A stretch of 64,000 bases of DNA from Eikenella corrodens (GCF_003990355.1 NZ_CP034670.1:1922001-1986000), one strand, 5' to 3'; positions 36,625 through 45,660 are shown, numbered from the stretch's first letter. The notes: generated by a model from the sequence alone, not told the origin. Numbers and translations: made by a program.

Positions 36625-37524
36625 TTATTCTTCACCCAATAATTGCTCGCGGGTAAGCAGGAAGACGCTGCTGCCGCCGTCGCTTTGTTCCGGCCAGAAG
36701 AAGGGGAGCCGGGGGAAGGCGGCTTCGAGGGCTTCGCGGTTGTGGCCGATTTCCACCAGCAATACGCCGCGCGGGTTGAGGAAGCGGGGGGCGTGCTGGA
36801 GGATTTGGCGGGTGGCGTCGAGGCCGTCTTCGCCGCTGCCGAGTGCCATTTCCGGCTCGTGCAGGTATTCGGCGGGCAGGGCGGCAACGCTTTCGGCGTT
36901 TACGTAGGGTGGGTTGGAGATGATGAGGTCGTAAGTGCCGGAAAGGTTGGCGAAGAGGTCGCTTTGAATCAGGCGGACGCGCTCTTCAAGGCCGTAGTCG
37001 GCCACGTTGATGGCGGCCACTTCCAAGGCTTCGGGGCTGAGGTCGGTGGCATCGACTTGGGCTCCGGGATAGTGGCAGGCGGCTTGAATGGCGAGGCAGC
37101 CGCTGCCGGTGCAGAGGTCGAGCACGCGGCGGATCTGGTTGCTCTCGCCTGTCCACGGGGCGATGGGCTCGCCGAGTTGTTCGTAGATGAAGGAGCGGGG
37201 GATGAGCACGCGTTCGTCCACATAAAATTCGAAGTCGCCCTGCCAGGCTTGGCGGGTGAGATAGGCCATGGGGAGGCGTTCGTTGACGCGGCGTTCGGCC
37301 AGGCTGAGCACGGCGTCGATTTCTTCGGGCAGGAGCGCGGCGTCGAGATAGGGCTCGAGGGTGTCGAGCGGGAGGGAAAGGGTGTGGAGGATGAGGTAGG
37401 CGGCTTCGTCGTGGGCGTTGTCGCTGCCGTGGCCGAAGCCGAGGCGGGCGTGGTTGAAGCGGCTGGTGCAAAAGCGCAGGAGGTCGCGCGGGGTGCGGAG
37501 ATGTTGGCGGGCTTGGGCAAACAT
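36625..37524 (-). CDS. prmB: 50S ribosomal protein L3 glutamine methyltransferase PrmB
   Basis: A 299-residue SAM-dependent enzyme modifying a glutamine of L3 (uL3). Start is MFAQARQHLRT; the 24 codons open upstream are repeat sequence. The SAM site is VLDLCTGSGCLAIQAA (~135). The catalytic motif DLIISNPPYVNAESVAALPAEYLHEPEMAL carries NPPY followed by the PrmB-type LPxEYxHEP rather than the PrmC version. Length is normal. Confidence 0.94.
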   Translation of the reverse strand: MFAQARQHLRTPRDLLRFCTSRFNHARLGFGHGSDNAHDEAAYLILHTLSLPLDTLEPYLDAALLPEEIDAVLSLAERRVNERLPMAYLTRQAWQGDFEFYVDERVLIPRSFIYEQLGEPIAPWTGESNQIRRVLDLCTGSGCLAIQAACHYPGAQVDATDLSPEALEVAAINVADYGLEERVRLIQSDLFANLSGTYDLIISNPPYVNAESVAALPAEYLHEPEMALGSGEDGLDATRQILQHAPRFLNPRGVLLVEIGHNREALEAAFPRLPFFWPEQSDGGSSVFLLTREQLLGEE

Positions 37525-37696
37525 GGTTTTGGGGTGTTGAAAAATATGGTCAGGGGGCGGGATTATATAGTGAATCGGCAAAAACCAGTACTGCATCGGC
37601 CTACCCGAAAAGCTACCTGAAAACGAGTGGGCAGCTAAATATTTCAGGTAGCCTTCATTGTTTTAAAACCGCCGGAAATACCGCTTCTTTTTCAGG
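37525..37696. other. Upstream region of prmB with a Correia fragment
   Basis: A solo left end TATATAGTGAATCGGCAAAA plus ACCAGTACTGCATCGG at 37564-37603 looks like a truncated Correia copy. DUS copies flank it. Confidence 0.45.
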
Positions 37697-37800
37697 TATA
37701 GTGAATTAACAAAAACCAGTACAGCGTTGGCTTGCCTTGCCGTAACGTGTGTACTGTCTGCGGCTCGCCGCCTTGTCCTGATTTTTGTTAATCCACTATA
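37697..37800 (+). repeat. Correia-like element, 104 bp, overlapping the end of a gene
   Basis: TATAGTGAATTAAC to GTTAATCCACTATA. Its last 13 bases supply the stop codon and last residues of the LysR-type gene on the other strand. Confidence 0.88.
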
Positions 37801-38714
37801 GCCTGCCTCCCTCCCGCATCGTCGAAATACCCGCGCACCAAATCCAGCACGTTTTCCAGCAGCGGGTCGTGCTGCCCTTCGTGCCAGGCCAAGACCACGC
37901 TGTTGATCCAAATATCGTCGTCCAATGGCCGCAGCACGGCGTTGCCGGGCAGGTAGCGGGCGGAAGACACGGGCACGAGCGCCACGCCCTGCCCGCAACC
38001 GGCGAAGGCCACCTGCAGGGCGATGGTGCGCACTTCGTGCAGAATGTTGGGCACAAAGCCGGCGCGTTGGCAGGCGGTAATCAGGGCATCGAAGGAATCG
38101 GGGCTGACGGCGCGCTCGAACATCACAAAGCTCTCGCAGGCTAGGTCTTTCAAACCGATGGATTCGCGCCCGGCAAAAGGATGGCTTTTCGGCAACACCA
38201 CGGCCAGCTGCTCGCGGCGCAGGGTGTGCAGGCGGATGGTGCTGTCCCATGGGATTTCCAGACGGGCGAAGGCGAGGTCAATGTCACCCGCTTGCAGCAA
38301 CGGCTCGGCGTCGCCGCTGTCGATTTCGCGCACCCGCACGGTGAGCGCGGGATAGTGCCGGTGGATATATTCGATGAGCGGCGGCACCACTTCCAACAGC
38401 GCCACGGTAATCGCACCGATGTGCAGAATGCCGCTGTGGCCGGCGGCGATTTCCTGCACGGTGGTTTGCAGCCGCTGCATCTGCTCGGCAAATTTGCGCA
38501 CGGCAGGCAGGATGGAATAACCGGCGGCGGTGAGCTTGGTGCCGCGCCGCGAACGCTCGAACAACACCATGCCCAAGGCCTGCTCGAGCTGTTTGATGTG
38601 TTCGGTGAGCGGCGGCTGCGACATATTCAGCCGCTCGGCGGCGCGCCCGAAGTGTTCTTCTTCGGCCACGGCGAGAAACATCCACAAATGGCGGATGAGG
38701 CGGAAATTTATCAT
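37788..38714 (-). CDS. LysR-type transcriptional regulator
   Basis: A 308-residue regulator. The N-terminal helix-turn-helix (about 5-65: LWMFLAVAEEEHFGRAAERL, NMSQPPLTEHIKQLEQALG) precedes an effector domain (about 92-295). It is divergent from a LysE/LeuE-type exporter gene, the classic layout for a regulator and its target. The last few codons and the stop come from the Correia-like copy at 37697-37800, so the natural C-terminus has probably been altered. The inducer is unknown. Confidence 0.9.
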   Translation of the reverse strand: MINFRLIRHLWMFLAVAEEEHFGRAAERLNMSQPPLTEHIKQLEQALGMVLFERSRRGTKLTAAGYSILPAVRKFAEQMQRLQTTVQEIAAGHSGILHIGAITVALLEVVPPLIEYIHRHYPALTVRVREIDSGDAEPLLQAGDIDLAFARLEIPWDSTIRLHTLRREQLAVVLPKSHPFAGRESIGLKDLACESFVMFERAVSPDSFDALITACQRAGFVPNILHEVRTIALQVAFAGCGQGVALVPVSSARYLPGNAVLRPLDDDIWINSVVLAWHEGQHDPLLENVLDLVRGYFDDAGGRQAIVD

Positions 38715-38808
38715 CTGCTTTCCCTATCACAGACTTCTCTAAGCAGTATTTTATATATCAAAAAACCGGCTGTATAGTATCCCTACCATGACGAATGGGA
38801 GTATGCAA
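38715..38808. promoter_or_regulatory. Divergent control region, LysR gene / exporter
   Basis: An AT-rich 94-base gap with TTTTATATATCAAAA (38750-38764), a T-N11-A-like partial palindrome suitable for a LysR box, and TATAGT at 38773-38778 as a possible -10 for the exporter. Confidence 0.4.
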
Positions 38809-39462
38809 ATGTTCGGTATCATTAACTTTTCCGCTTATCTTGCAGCCGTGCTGCTGCTGGTGTTGCTGCCCGGGCCGAATATGGTTTACTGCTTATCTGT
38901 GGCCGGGCAATACGGCAAAAAAACCGGCTGGAGCGCCTTCGCCGGTATCTTTGTCGGCAACGGCATATTGATTGTGGCGTCCACTTTCGGCGCCAGCGCC
39001 CTGCTGCAAACCTATCCTTCTTTATTTAACGCGCTGCAGCTGGCCGGCGGCGCATACTTGGCCTACTTGGGCTTTATGCTGCTGCGTGAAGGCTGGCTCA
39101 AATTGCATCATGCTGCCGCGGCCCAAGCCGAGAGCCATACCGCCGAAAGCACCCTATTGCAGGTGTTCCGCAAATCGCTGGTTATCTCCCTGGCCAACCC
39201 GCAAAGCCTGTTGTTTTTCCCGGCCATCATGGTGCAGTTTGTCGATATCCGCTACGAACACCCACACCTGAGCTTCCTGCTCTTGGGTAGCACCTTCCAG
39301 CTGTGCAGCCTGCTGTGCATGAGCACGCTGATTATGATGGCCGATTCCGTCGGCCGCGTGGGCACCAAATACAGCCGTGTGGCTGCGTTCGGTAAAAGCG
39401 GTGCAGGCGCCCTGTTTATCTTCTTCGCCGCCAAATTGTGGCTGGCTACCGCCATCGCCTAA
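38809..39462 (+). CDS. LysE/RhtB-family amino-acid exporter (LeuE-like)
   Basis: A 217-residue membrane protein with six hydrophobic segments. I choose the ATG at 38809 because GGGAG lies 7 bases upstream; ATGs at 38788 and 38803 are possible. Family motifs: VLLPGPNMVYCLSVAGQYGKKTGWSAFAGIFVGN at the start, LAGGAYLAYLGFMLLREG, then SLANPQSLLFFPAIMVQFVD. It resembles LeuE, which exports leucine. Its divergent LysR gene is the probable regulator. Confidence 0.88.
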   Translation: MFGIINFSAYLAAVLLLVLLPGPNMVYCLSVAGQYGKKTGWSAFAGIFVGNGILIVASTFGASALLQTYPSLFNALQLAGGAYLAYLGFMLLREGWLKLHHAAAAQAESHTAESTLLQVFRKSLVISLANPQSLLFFPAIMVQFVDIRYEHPHLSFLLLGSTFQLCSLLCMSTLIMMADSVGRVGTKYSRVAAFGKSGAGALFIFFAAKLWLATAIA

Positions 39463-39471
39463 ATCCAATCC

Positions 39472-39575
39472 TATAGTGAATTAACAAAAATCAGGACAAG
39501 GCGACGAGCCGCAGACAGTACAGATAGTACGGCAAGGCGAGACAACGCTGTACTGGTTTTTGTTAATTCACTATA
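39472..39575 (-). repeat. Correia-like element, 104 bp, inverted orientation
   Basis: TATAGTGAATTAACAAAAATCAGG to TTTTTGTTAATTCACTATA, the reverse orientation of most copies here. It starts 10 bases after the exporter stop. Confidence 0.85.
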
Positions 39576-39585
39576 AATTGCTGCT

Positions 39586-39825
39586 TCAGGCTACCTGAAA
39601 ATAGTGTGCCGTACTTCCGCACCAAACTCCTATCCGCAACAGCCACGATTTTTCAGGTAGCCTTTTTTTGCGAACAGTAAGGTCAACACGGCTTCCGCCA
39701 TGTTCAGGCAGCTTGTCTTTGTAACAAAGAGGCTACCTGAACACTATCTGCCCAACTCTTTTTTCCAATACCGATTATTTTTCAGGTAGCCTTCTTCATA
39801 GCCAAGGCTACCTGAAAACCTGCCA
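39586..39825. other. Gap with DUS copies
   Basis: DUS copies in both orientations at about 39586, 39652, 39730, 39780 and 39804; some carry variants (for example CTACCTGAAC). No gene is evident. Confidence 0.5.
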
Positions 39826-39901
39826 GGGTCTGTTGGCAGCTACTTTGTCCAAACGAATTTTCGCCCCCAAGGCGCAAAAACCAGCAGCTTTCAACAAACC
39901 C
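39826..39901 (+). repeat. 76-bp element with inverted ends (GGGGCTGTTG type, short)
   Basis: It begins GGGTCTGTTGGCAGCTACTT and ends GCTTTCAACAAACCC. The left half aligns with the start of the 161-bp element at 27740. A TATAAT lies 30 bases downstream. Confidence 0.5.
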
Positions 39902-39908
39902 TAAGCTA

Positions 39909-39936
39909 TTGCTGCCAATCCGCTTTAGGCTATAAT
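39909..39936 (+). promoter_or_regulatory. Promoter of the pqi operon
   Basis: TTGCTG (39909-39914), 16 bases, TATAAT (39931-39936). Start would be near 39943. Confidence 0.55.
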
Positions 39937-39966
39937 CACCATTTTTCATTATCTTCCGGTTCCCTT

Positions 39967-41256
39967 TTGAAATTCGCCACCCGCTTGCGCCGCGCGCGCC
40001 GCTACCGGCCATATCAGCCGAAGGCGGTGATGCCAGCACACTATATTTCCTGCCATTCCTGCGGACTTGAGCTGCGCCTGCCGCCGCTCAAGCCGGGGAA
40101 GGCAGCGTTTTGCCCGCGCTGCGGCCATCCGTTGGCGCGGGTGGAAGCCAACCCGTTTCTGCTGCCGCCGGCGCTGGCCTTGGCCTCGCTGATTATGCTG
40201 GCGGTGGTGTTTTCCGGGTTGTATATGCATGTTACGGTGTTGGGTTTAGAGGTGCCGCTCACCATGCCGGAGATGATGAAGGTGCTGATTTTGCAACAAT
40301 CCGGCTTTTTGGCCGAGGTGATGTTTGTGCTCACCTTCGGTGCGCCGTTTTTCTTCTGCCTGCTGTGTCTGTATGTGTATGGCGGGCTGCTGTGGGGCAA
40401 GCCGCCGCCCGGCGTGCTGCGGGCCACGCGCTGGCTGGTGCAGCTGCGCGGCTGGATGATGGTGGATGTGTTTTTTATTTCCACGCTGGTGGCCTACATC
40501 AAGCTGGGCAAAGTGGCGCAGGTGCATTTCGGGCCGGCGTTTTATTTGATGTTCGTGCTGTCCGTGCTGCTTATCCGCACTGCGCTTTCCGTGCCGGAGC
40601 ATTGGGTGTATTACCAAATCCGGCGGCTGCGCGGGGATAAAGATTTGGTTCGGCCTGAAGGCGGCTCGGTGTTTTGCGGCAAGTGTTTGTTTGAGCGGCC
40701 GGCACACGAAACCGAATGCGAAATTTGCGGCTCGGGGCTGCATAAGCGGCGGCCGAACAGCCTGGGCTGGAGCCTGGCACTGCTGATTACCGCCATGATT
40801 TTACTGCTGCCGGCCAATCTGATGACGATTATGGTGTCGTCCAACCCCACCGTTATCGAACGCAGCACAATTTTCAGCGGCATCCGGTTTATGTGGCGCG
40901 ACGGCGACCACTACATCGCCATGATTATTTTCAGCGCCAGTATTATGCTGCCGTGGCTGAAGATTATCGCCATGGGCGTGCTGCTGTATGCGGCGAAGTT
41001 CGGCATGAAAATAGCGCCGCAGAAGCTTTCCAAGCTGTATTTGATTACGGAATCCATCGGGCGCTGGTCGATGATCGATATTTTCGTCATCATCATGCTG
41101 ATGTCCACTTTCCGCACGCATCTGGCGCGGGTGGTGCCCGGGCCGGCGGCGCTGTATTTCTGCCTGGTGGTGCTGCTCACCATGCTGTCGGCACATTTTT
41201 TCGACCCGCGCCTGCTGTGGGACAAGGCTACCCAGCGCAACAAGAAGGCTACCTGA
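39967..41256 (+). CDS. pqiA: PqiA-family inner-membrane protein
   Basis: Up to 429 residues. The longest frame begins with TTG at 39967; the ATG at 40030 (MPAHYISCHSCG) is a strong alternative and leaves the first Zn ribbon intact. There are two PqiA modules, each with a CxxC ribbon (CHSCG ... CPRCG, and CGKC ... CEICG) followed by about four membrane segments. It is the inner-membrane partner of the MCE protein PqiB in lipid transport across the envelope. First gene of pqiABC. Confidence 0.92.
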   Translation: MKFATRLRRARRYRPYQPKAVMPAHYISCHSCGLELRLPPLKPGKAAFCPRCGHPLARVEANPFLLPPALALASLIMLAVVFSGLYMHVTVLGLEVPLTMPEMMKVLILQQSGFLAEVMFVLTFGAPFFFCLLCLYVYGGLLWGKPPPGVLRATRWLVQLRGWMMVDVFFISTLVAYIKLGKVAQVHFGPAFYLMFVLSVLLIRTALSVPEHWVYYQIRRLRGDKDLVRPEGGSVFCGKCLFERPAHETECEICGSGLHKRRPNSLGWSLALLITAMILLLPANLMTIMVSSNPTVIERSTIFSGIRFMWRDGDHYIAMIIFSASIMLPWLKIIAMGVLLYAAKFGMKIAPQKLSKLYLITESIGRWSMIDIFVIIMLMSTFRTHLARVVPGPAALYFCLVVLLTMLSAHFFDPRLLWDKATQRNKKAT

Positions 41257-41344
41257 AACCATTAAGGCTGCCCGAACCGTTTTCAGGTAGCCCCAACGCA
41301 GCATAGGCTACCTGAAACCTTTTTCATAAACGCAAAATCACACA

Positions 41345-42982
41345 ATGAATAAACATTCTTCCGCACGCGAACCACAGGCAAAAATCCGCCGCAACCGCAG
41401 TTTTTCCTTTATGGTTTGGCTGATTCCGCTCATTGCCCTCTTTACCGGCGGCTGGCTGCTGTTCGACCACATCCGCAACACCGGCCCGGAAATCACGCTG
41501 TATATGGCCAATGCCGAGGGCATCGAAGTGAACAACACCGTGATCAAGGTGCTCGATGTGGAAGTGGGCCGCGTTACCGCCATCCACCTGCGCCCCGGCC
41601 AGGAAGGCGTGGCGCTCACCGCCCAGCTTTCCGGCGAAGCGAAAGACATGATCCGCAAAGACAGCCAGTTTTGGATGGTGAAGCCGCGCGTGGATCAAAG
41701 CGGCATCACCGGCTTGAGCACGCTCGTGTCCGGCTCGTATATCGCCCTGATACCCGGGAAAAGCCCGGAAGAGGCTCGCGAATTCACCGTGGCCGACGTG
41801 CCGCCCGTGTCTGCCTTCGCCCAAGGCGGCCTGCGCCTGCGCTTAAAAAGCGGCAGCGGCAAAATCCTCAGCAGCGGCAGCCCGGTGATGTACCGCGACA
41901 TCGTGGTGGGCACGGTGGAGGGCGCGAAATTCGACCCCGTATCCAAAACCACCGACTACCAAATCTTCATCGGCAGCCCCAACGACAAACTCATCGGCAG
42001 CAACGTGCGCTTCTGGCTGCAAAGCGGCCTCAAAATCGAGCTTGGCGGCAGCGGTCTCAAAGTGGACACCCCTTCCCTACCCGCCCTGATTTCCGGCGCC
42101 ATCGCCTTCGACGACCCGCCCGGCGGCGACAAAGGCGGCCAGGTGGCCAACAACGCCCTCTTCCCCCTCTACGACAGCCGTGCCGACGTAGACAACCAGG
42201 CCGACGCGCGCTCGCTGTATTATGTGGTTTTCTTCAAACAAAGCGTGCGCGGCCTGGCCGTCGGCGCACCCGTGGAATACAAAGGCATCCCCATCGGCAC
42301 GGTAACCGACGTGCCCTATTTCAGCCGCAACGACAGCCTCAACCTGTTCGACAACGGCTGGGTTCCCGTGCGCATCCGCATCGACCCCTCCCGCCTCGAA
42401 ATCAACGCCGACAGCCAAAGCAAAGAAGCCTGGGCCGACCAAATCAACCGCGCCCTCAACAAAGGCCTCAGCGCTACCCTCTCCAGCAACAACCTGCTCA
42501 CCGGCTCCCTGTTTGTCGAGCTTTCCGAAGCCCCCGGCCAAAGCGTGCTCAAACCCGCCGCCAGCTATCAGGGCAATACTGTGATCGCCAGCCGCAACGG
42601 CGGCAGCCTGGGCGATTTGCAACAGCAAGTATCCACCCTGCTCGACAAATTCAACCGCCTGCCGCTGGATAAAACCGTGCGCGAACTCAACGGCAGCCTG
42701 ACCGAGCTGAAAGGCACGCTCGCCCAAGCCAACCGCCTGCTCGGCCAGCCGCAAACCCAGCAGCTGCCCGGCGAGCTCAACCGCACTCTGGCCGAACTGC
42801 GCACCACCCTGCAGGGTGTATCCCCGCAATCGCCCGTGTATGGCGACGTGCAGAAAACCCTGCGCAGCATCGACCGCACCCTGCAGCAGGCCGCACCCGT
42901 GCTCAACACCCTCAAAGAGCAGCCCAACGCCCTGATTTTCAACTCTTCCGCCACCGACCCCACCCCGAAAGGAAGCCGCTGA
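41345..42982 (+). CDS. pqiB: PqiB: membrane-anchored MCE protein
   Basis: A 545-residue protein, the length of E. coli PqiB. One N-terminal membrane helix (FMVWLIPLIALFTGGWLLFD) anchors three tandem MCE domains (start points near residues 40, 155 and 285), each with the Y.xxxxGI/LxxNxxV type pattern (NAEGIEVNNTVIKVLDVEVG; GSPVMYRDIVVGTVEGA; GAPVEYKGIPIGTVTDV). A C-terminal helical segment completes it. PqiB forms a periplasm-spanning tube for lipids. It overlaps pqiC by one base. Confidence 0.95.
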   Translation: MNKHSSAREPQAKIRRNRSFSFMVWLIPLIALFTGGWLLFDHIRNTGPEITLYMANAEGIEVNNTVIKVLDVEVGRVTAIHLRPGQEGVALTAQLSGEAKDMIRKDSQFWMVKPRVDQSGITGLSTLVSGSYIALIPGKSPEEAREFTVADVPPVSAFAQGGLRLRLKSGSGKILSSGSPVMYRDIVVGTVEGAKFDPVSKTTDYQIFIGSPNDKLIGSNVRFWLQSGLKIELGGSGLKVDTPSLPALISGAIAFDDPPGGDKGGQVANNALFPLYDSRADVDNQADARSLYYVVFFKQSVRGLAVGAPVEYKGIPIGTVTDVPYFSRNDSLNLFDNGWVPVRIRIDPSRLEINADSQSKEAWADQINRALNKGLSATLSSNNLLTGSLFVELSEAPGQSVLKPAASYQGNTVIASRNGGSLGDLQQQVSTLLDKFNRLPLDKTVRELNGSLTELKGTLAQANRLLGQPQTQQLPGELNRTLAELRTTLQGVSPQSPVYGDVQKTLRSIDRTLQQAAPVLNTLKEQPNALIFNSSATDPTPKGSR

Positions 42983-43515
42983 TGTCCCTGTTTGCCAAAC
43001 TGTCCGCCGCCGCCACAGCCCTGCTGCTGGCCGCCTGCGCCTCTACCCCCGCCACCCAGTATTTCAGCCTGCCCGACAGCGCCTTTGTGCCGCCCGCCGG
43101 CCAAAGCAGCGGCCAAACCACCGTGCAAATCATCCTGGCCGAACCGCTCGGCCAAGGCGGCCTCGTTTACCAAACCGACGCCCACCGCCTCAACTTCGCC
43201 CGCCACCACCTGTGGTCCGCCCCGCTGGATCAAAGCCTTGCCGCCGCCTTCAGCAACCGGCTCAACCGCCACGGCAGCGCCCGCTTCGTGCCCTACGGCC
43301 GCGGCAACGATCTGCCCGTGCTCAAGATTTACATCGAGCAATTCCAAGGCAGCTTCCAAGGCCACACCCTCGTGAGCGGCTATGCCCAATGGCCAAACGG
43401 CCGCACCACCCCGTTCAACATCCAAACCCCGCAGCAAGGCGACGGCTACCCCGCCATGGTGGAATCCCTGTCCCAAGGCCTCAACCGCGCCGCCGACACC
43501 GTGGGCGGCCAATAA
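42982..43515 (+). CDS. pqiC: PqiC: outer-membrane lipoprotein of the Pqi system
   Basis: A 177-residue protein. Its ATG overlaps the pqiB TGA (TGATG), so the two are coupled. The lipobox LAAC is at about residues 15-18. The mature part (PATQYFSLPDSA ... ILAEPLGQGGLVYQTDAHRLNFARHHLWSAPL) fits the ABC-type transport auxiliary/PqiC family. It probably docks the PqiB tube at the outer membrane. Last gene of the operon; a DUS hairpin follows. Confidence 0.92.
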   Translation: MSLFAKLSAAATALLLAACASTPATQYFSLPDSAFVPPAGQSSGQTTVQIILAEPLGQGGLVYQTDAHRLNFARHHLWSAPLDQSLAAAFSNRLNRHGSARFVPYGRGNDLPVLKIYIEQFQGSFQGHTLVSGYAQWPNGRTTPFNIQTPQQGDGYPAMVESLSQGLNRAADTVGGQ

Positions 43516-43533
43516 ATACCCGCTGCAGGCATC

Positions 43534-43570
43534 AAAAAAGGCTACCTGAAAAATTTCAGGTAGCCTTTTT
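43534..43570 (+). terminator. Terminator of pqiABC (inverted DUS pair)
   Basis: AAAAAGGCTACCTGAAA and TTTCAGGTAGCCTTTTT, with almost no loop, followed by T-rich sequence. Confidence 0.8.
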
Positions 43571-43631
43571 GTCTGTAGGGTAGCGGTATAGATGGCTGAC
43601 AGCCTATCGCTATCATGGATTATAGTGAATT

Positions 43632-43736
43632 ATAGTGAATTAAATTTAAACCAGTACAGCGTTGGCTCGCCTTGCCGTAACGTGTGTACTGTCTGCAGCT
43701 CGCCCGCCTTGTCCTGATTTTTGTTAATCCACTATA
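43632..43736 (+). repeat. Correia-like element with mixed ends
   Basis: The left end is the TTAAATTTAAACC type, the right end the TTTTTGTTAATCC type; every other complete copy has matching ends. An extra partial left end (TATAGTGAAT) precedes it at 43621. Confidence 0.8.
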
Positions 43737-43826
43737 AAAATGAGACAAGGCAGCAACGCCCGCCGTGTACGGGTAGTACATAAGGGCGTTGGCAACGCCG
43801 TATCATTGCAATTTTAATCCACTATA
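43733..43826. repeat. Second, degenerate Correia-like copy abutting the first
   Basis: It starts at the shared TATA, reads AAAATGAGACAAGGCAGCAA, contains GGGCGTTGGCAACGCCGTAT and ends TTTTAATCCACTATA. The core is diverged. Confidence 0.6.
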
Positions 43827-43887
43827 CCGCCTGCCAGAAGCGAATAGTTGTTTCAGCCGCACATTTGTGTTTTCAGGTAGCCTGTCC

Positions 43888-44622
43888 TCATTTCTTGGCA
43901 AAGCCGCGCGCCTGCAGGAAAGGCAGGATATGCGGGCGCAGGGGTTGGGCCAGGGTGCGGGCGATTTGGCCGCGCCAGTCCAAATCCAGCCCGCTGCGCG
44001 CCTGATAGTAGGCCGCCAGTTCGCGGTTGTAGGCATCGAGGGTGTTGCTGCCGCATTCGCGGTAGCGGTTTTCGCTCACGATGGCCTCAAGCGGCAGGCG
44101 CGGGCGGTAGAGCGGATTTTGCGCGGGGTGGCCGAGGCAGAGGCCGAACAGCGGCACGGCGGTATCGGGCAGGCCGAGGGCTTCGGCGGCAGCGGCGATA
44201 TCGTTGCGCAGGGAGCCGATGTACACGCCGCCCAAGCCGAGCGATTCGGCAGCCAGCAAAACGTTTTGCGCGGTGATACCGGCATCCACGGCGCCCAGCA
44301 GCAGGGCTTCGGTATAGTCGGTTTGGACATCGGGCACGAGGCGGCGGTGTTTGGTGTAGTCGATGCAGAACACGAGGAATTCCGGCGCGAGGCGGACGTA
44401 TTCCTGTTGGGCGGCAATCTGATACAGCCGCTCGCGCACGGCGGGGTCGGTAACGCGGATGATATGGATGCACTGCATGAAGCTGGACGAAGAGGCAGCG
44501 CGGCCGGCCTCGAGCACGGCGGCGAGCTGCTCCGGCGCAACGGGCTCGGCAGTGAATTTGCGGATGGAGCGGTGGGCCAGCGCGGTGGCCAGCACGGGTT
44601 GGGAGTTGGGTTGGGCGGGCAT
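43888..44622 (-). CDS. Oxygen-insensitive NADPH nitroreductase (NfsA-like)
   Basis: A 244-residue FMN flavoprotein. RSIRKFTAEPVAPEQLAAVLEAGRAASSSSFMQ is the FMN-binding start of the NfsA/FRP group. AESLGLGGVYIGSLRND, LFGLCLGHPAQNP and the late RPRLPLEAIVSENRY are also diagnostic. It would reduce nitro compounds and quinones with NADPH, possibly for redox defence. It is a single gene with no visible partner. Confidence 0.9.
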   Translation of the reverse strand: MPAQPNSQPVLATALAHRSIRKFTAEPVAPEQLAAVLEAGRAASSSSFMQCIHIIRVTDPAVRERLYQIAAQQEYVRLAPEFLVFCIDYTKHRRLVPDVQTDYTEALLLGAVDAGITAQNVLLAAESLGLGGVYIGSLRNDIAAAAEALGLPDTAVPLFGLCLGHPAQNPLYRPRLPLEAIVSENRYRECGSNTLDAYNRELAAYYQARSGLDLDWRGQIARTLAQPLRPHILPFLQARGFAKK

Positions 44623-44805
44623 GGGAATCCTGTATTAACGGTGGTAAGGCTACCTGAAAATTGAAATCGTGGGATGATCAGGCTGCTTAGCGGCTGTTGG
44701 GTATGAACGTTTGTGGCAAAAGTTTTCAGGTAGCCTGTTGAGCATAAGGCTACCTGAAAACCATCGTGCCGGATACAAAGCGCAAGCGGCCAACTGAAGC
44801 TGTGT

Positions 44806-45378
44806 TTACTCGGCAGCTTTCTTATTGCCGTCCACCACCACGGTAAGCTTGCCGGTGGTGGGATGGATTACCAAGCCGTGTACGGCAATGTGCTCGGGCA
44901 TCAGCGGGTGTTGTTTGATGAGGCTCACCGTGTGGCGCACGCTCTCGTCGGCATTATCGAAGCCGGTGAGCCAGCCGTCCAAGTCGATGCCGGCATGGCG
45001 CAGGGTGTTGATATTGGCTTCGGAAATACCGGCGGCGCGGGCTTTGTTGAGCAGGCGGTCGGGGGAGAAGCCGCACATGCCGCAATCGTGGTGTGCCACT
45101 ACCATGATTTCTTCCACATGCAAATCGAATACGCCCACTAGAAGGCTGCGCATGACCGAACCCCACGGGTGCAGCACCACCGCGCCGGCATTGCGGATCA
45201 CTTTGGCATCGCCGTTTTTCAAACCCAAGGCGGCATATAGCAACTCAAGAATGCGCGTATCCATGCAAGACAGGATGGCCAGTTTCTTTTCAGGATATTT
45301 ATCGCTGAAAAATTCCACGTATTTGCCGCTTTCAACGAAGCGCTTGTTGTGTTCGACTATTTCATTGAGTAGGTTCAT
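44806..45378 (-). CDS. Beta-class carbonic anhydrase
   Basis: A 190-residue zinc enzyme interconverting CO2 and bicarbonate. Start is MNLLNEIVEHNKRF with AAGGA 7 bases upstream; an ATG at 45393 is less well placed. The zinc site is in ILSCMDTRI (Cys, with the Asp-Arg dyad) and VVAHHDCGMCGF (His and Cys). Length and motif order match the short type II beta-carbonic anhydrases. Eikenella grows best with CO2, so the enzyme may matter for that, but this is inference. Confidence 0.92.
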   Translation of the reverse strand: MNLLNEIVEHNKRFVESGKYVEFFSDKYPEKKLAILSCMDTRILELLYAALGLKNGDAKVIRNAGAVVLHPWGSVMRSLLVGVFDLHVEEIMVVAHHDCGMCGFSPDRLLNKARAAGISEANINTLRHAGIDLDGWLTGFDNADESVRHTVSLIKQHPLMPEHIAVHGLVIHPTTGKLTVVVDGNKKAAE

Positions 45379-45528
45379 GAACGTTTCCTTCATGGTTGGG
45401 GATTGGGGCGCAAACGAATGCGGAAATAAACCATGCCCATTATATACCAGCGGGGCAAATCATTTCTGCACGGCCGAAACACTTCGCACCGGCCCAGCCT
45501 GCCGCATTCGATCCGCCCGCCGCATTCC

Positions 45529-45628
45529 AGAGAATTAACAAAAACCGGTACAGCATTGGCTCGCCTTGCCGCAACGTGTGTACTGTCTGCGGCTCGCCGC
45601 CTTGTCCTGATTTTTGTTAATCCACTAT
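45529..45628 (+). repeat. Correia-like element with damaged left end
   Basis: The left end reads AGAGAATTAACAAAAACC instead of TATAGTGAATTAAC; the right end is TTAATCCACTAT. The core is intact. Confidence 0.75.
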
Positions 45629-45660
45629 CAAATGCCGGTTTCCAATTTTTCAGGCAGCCT

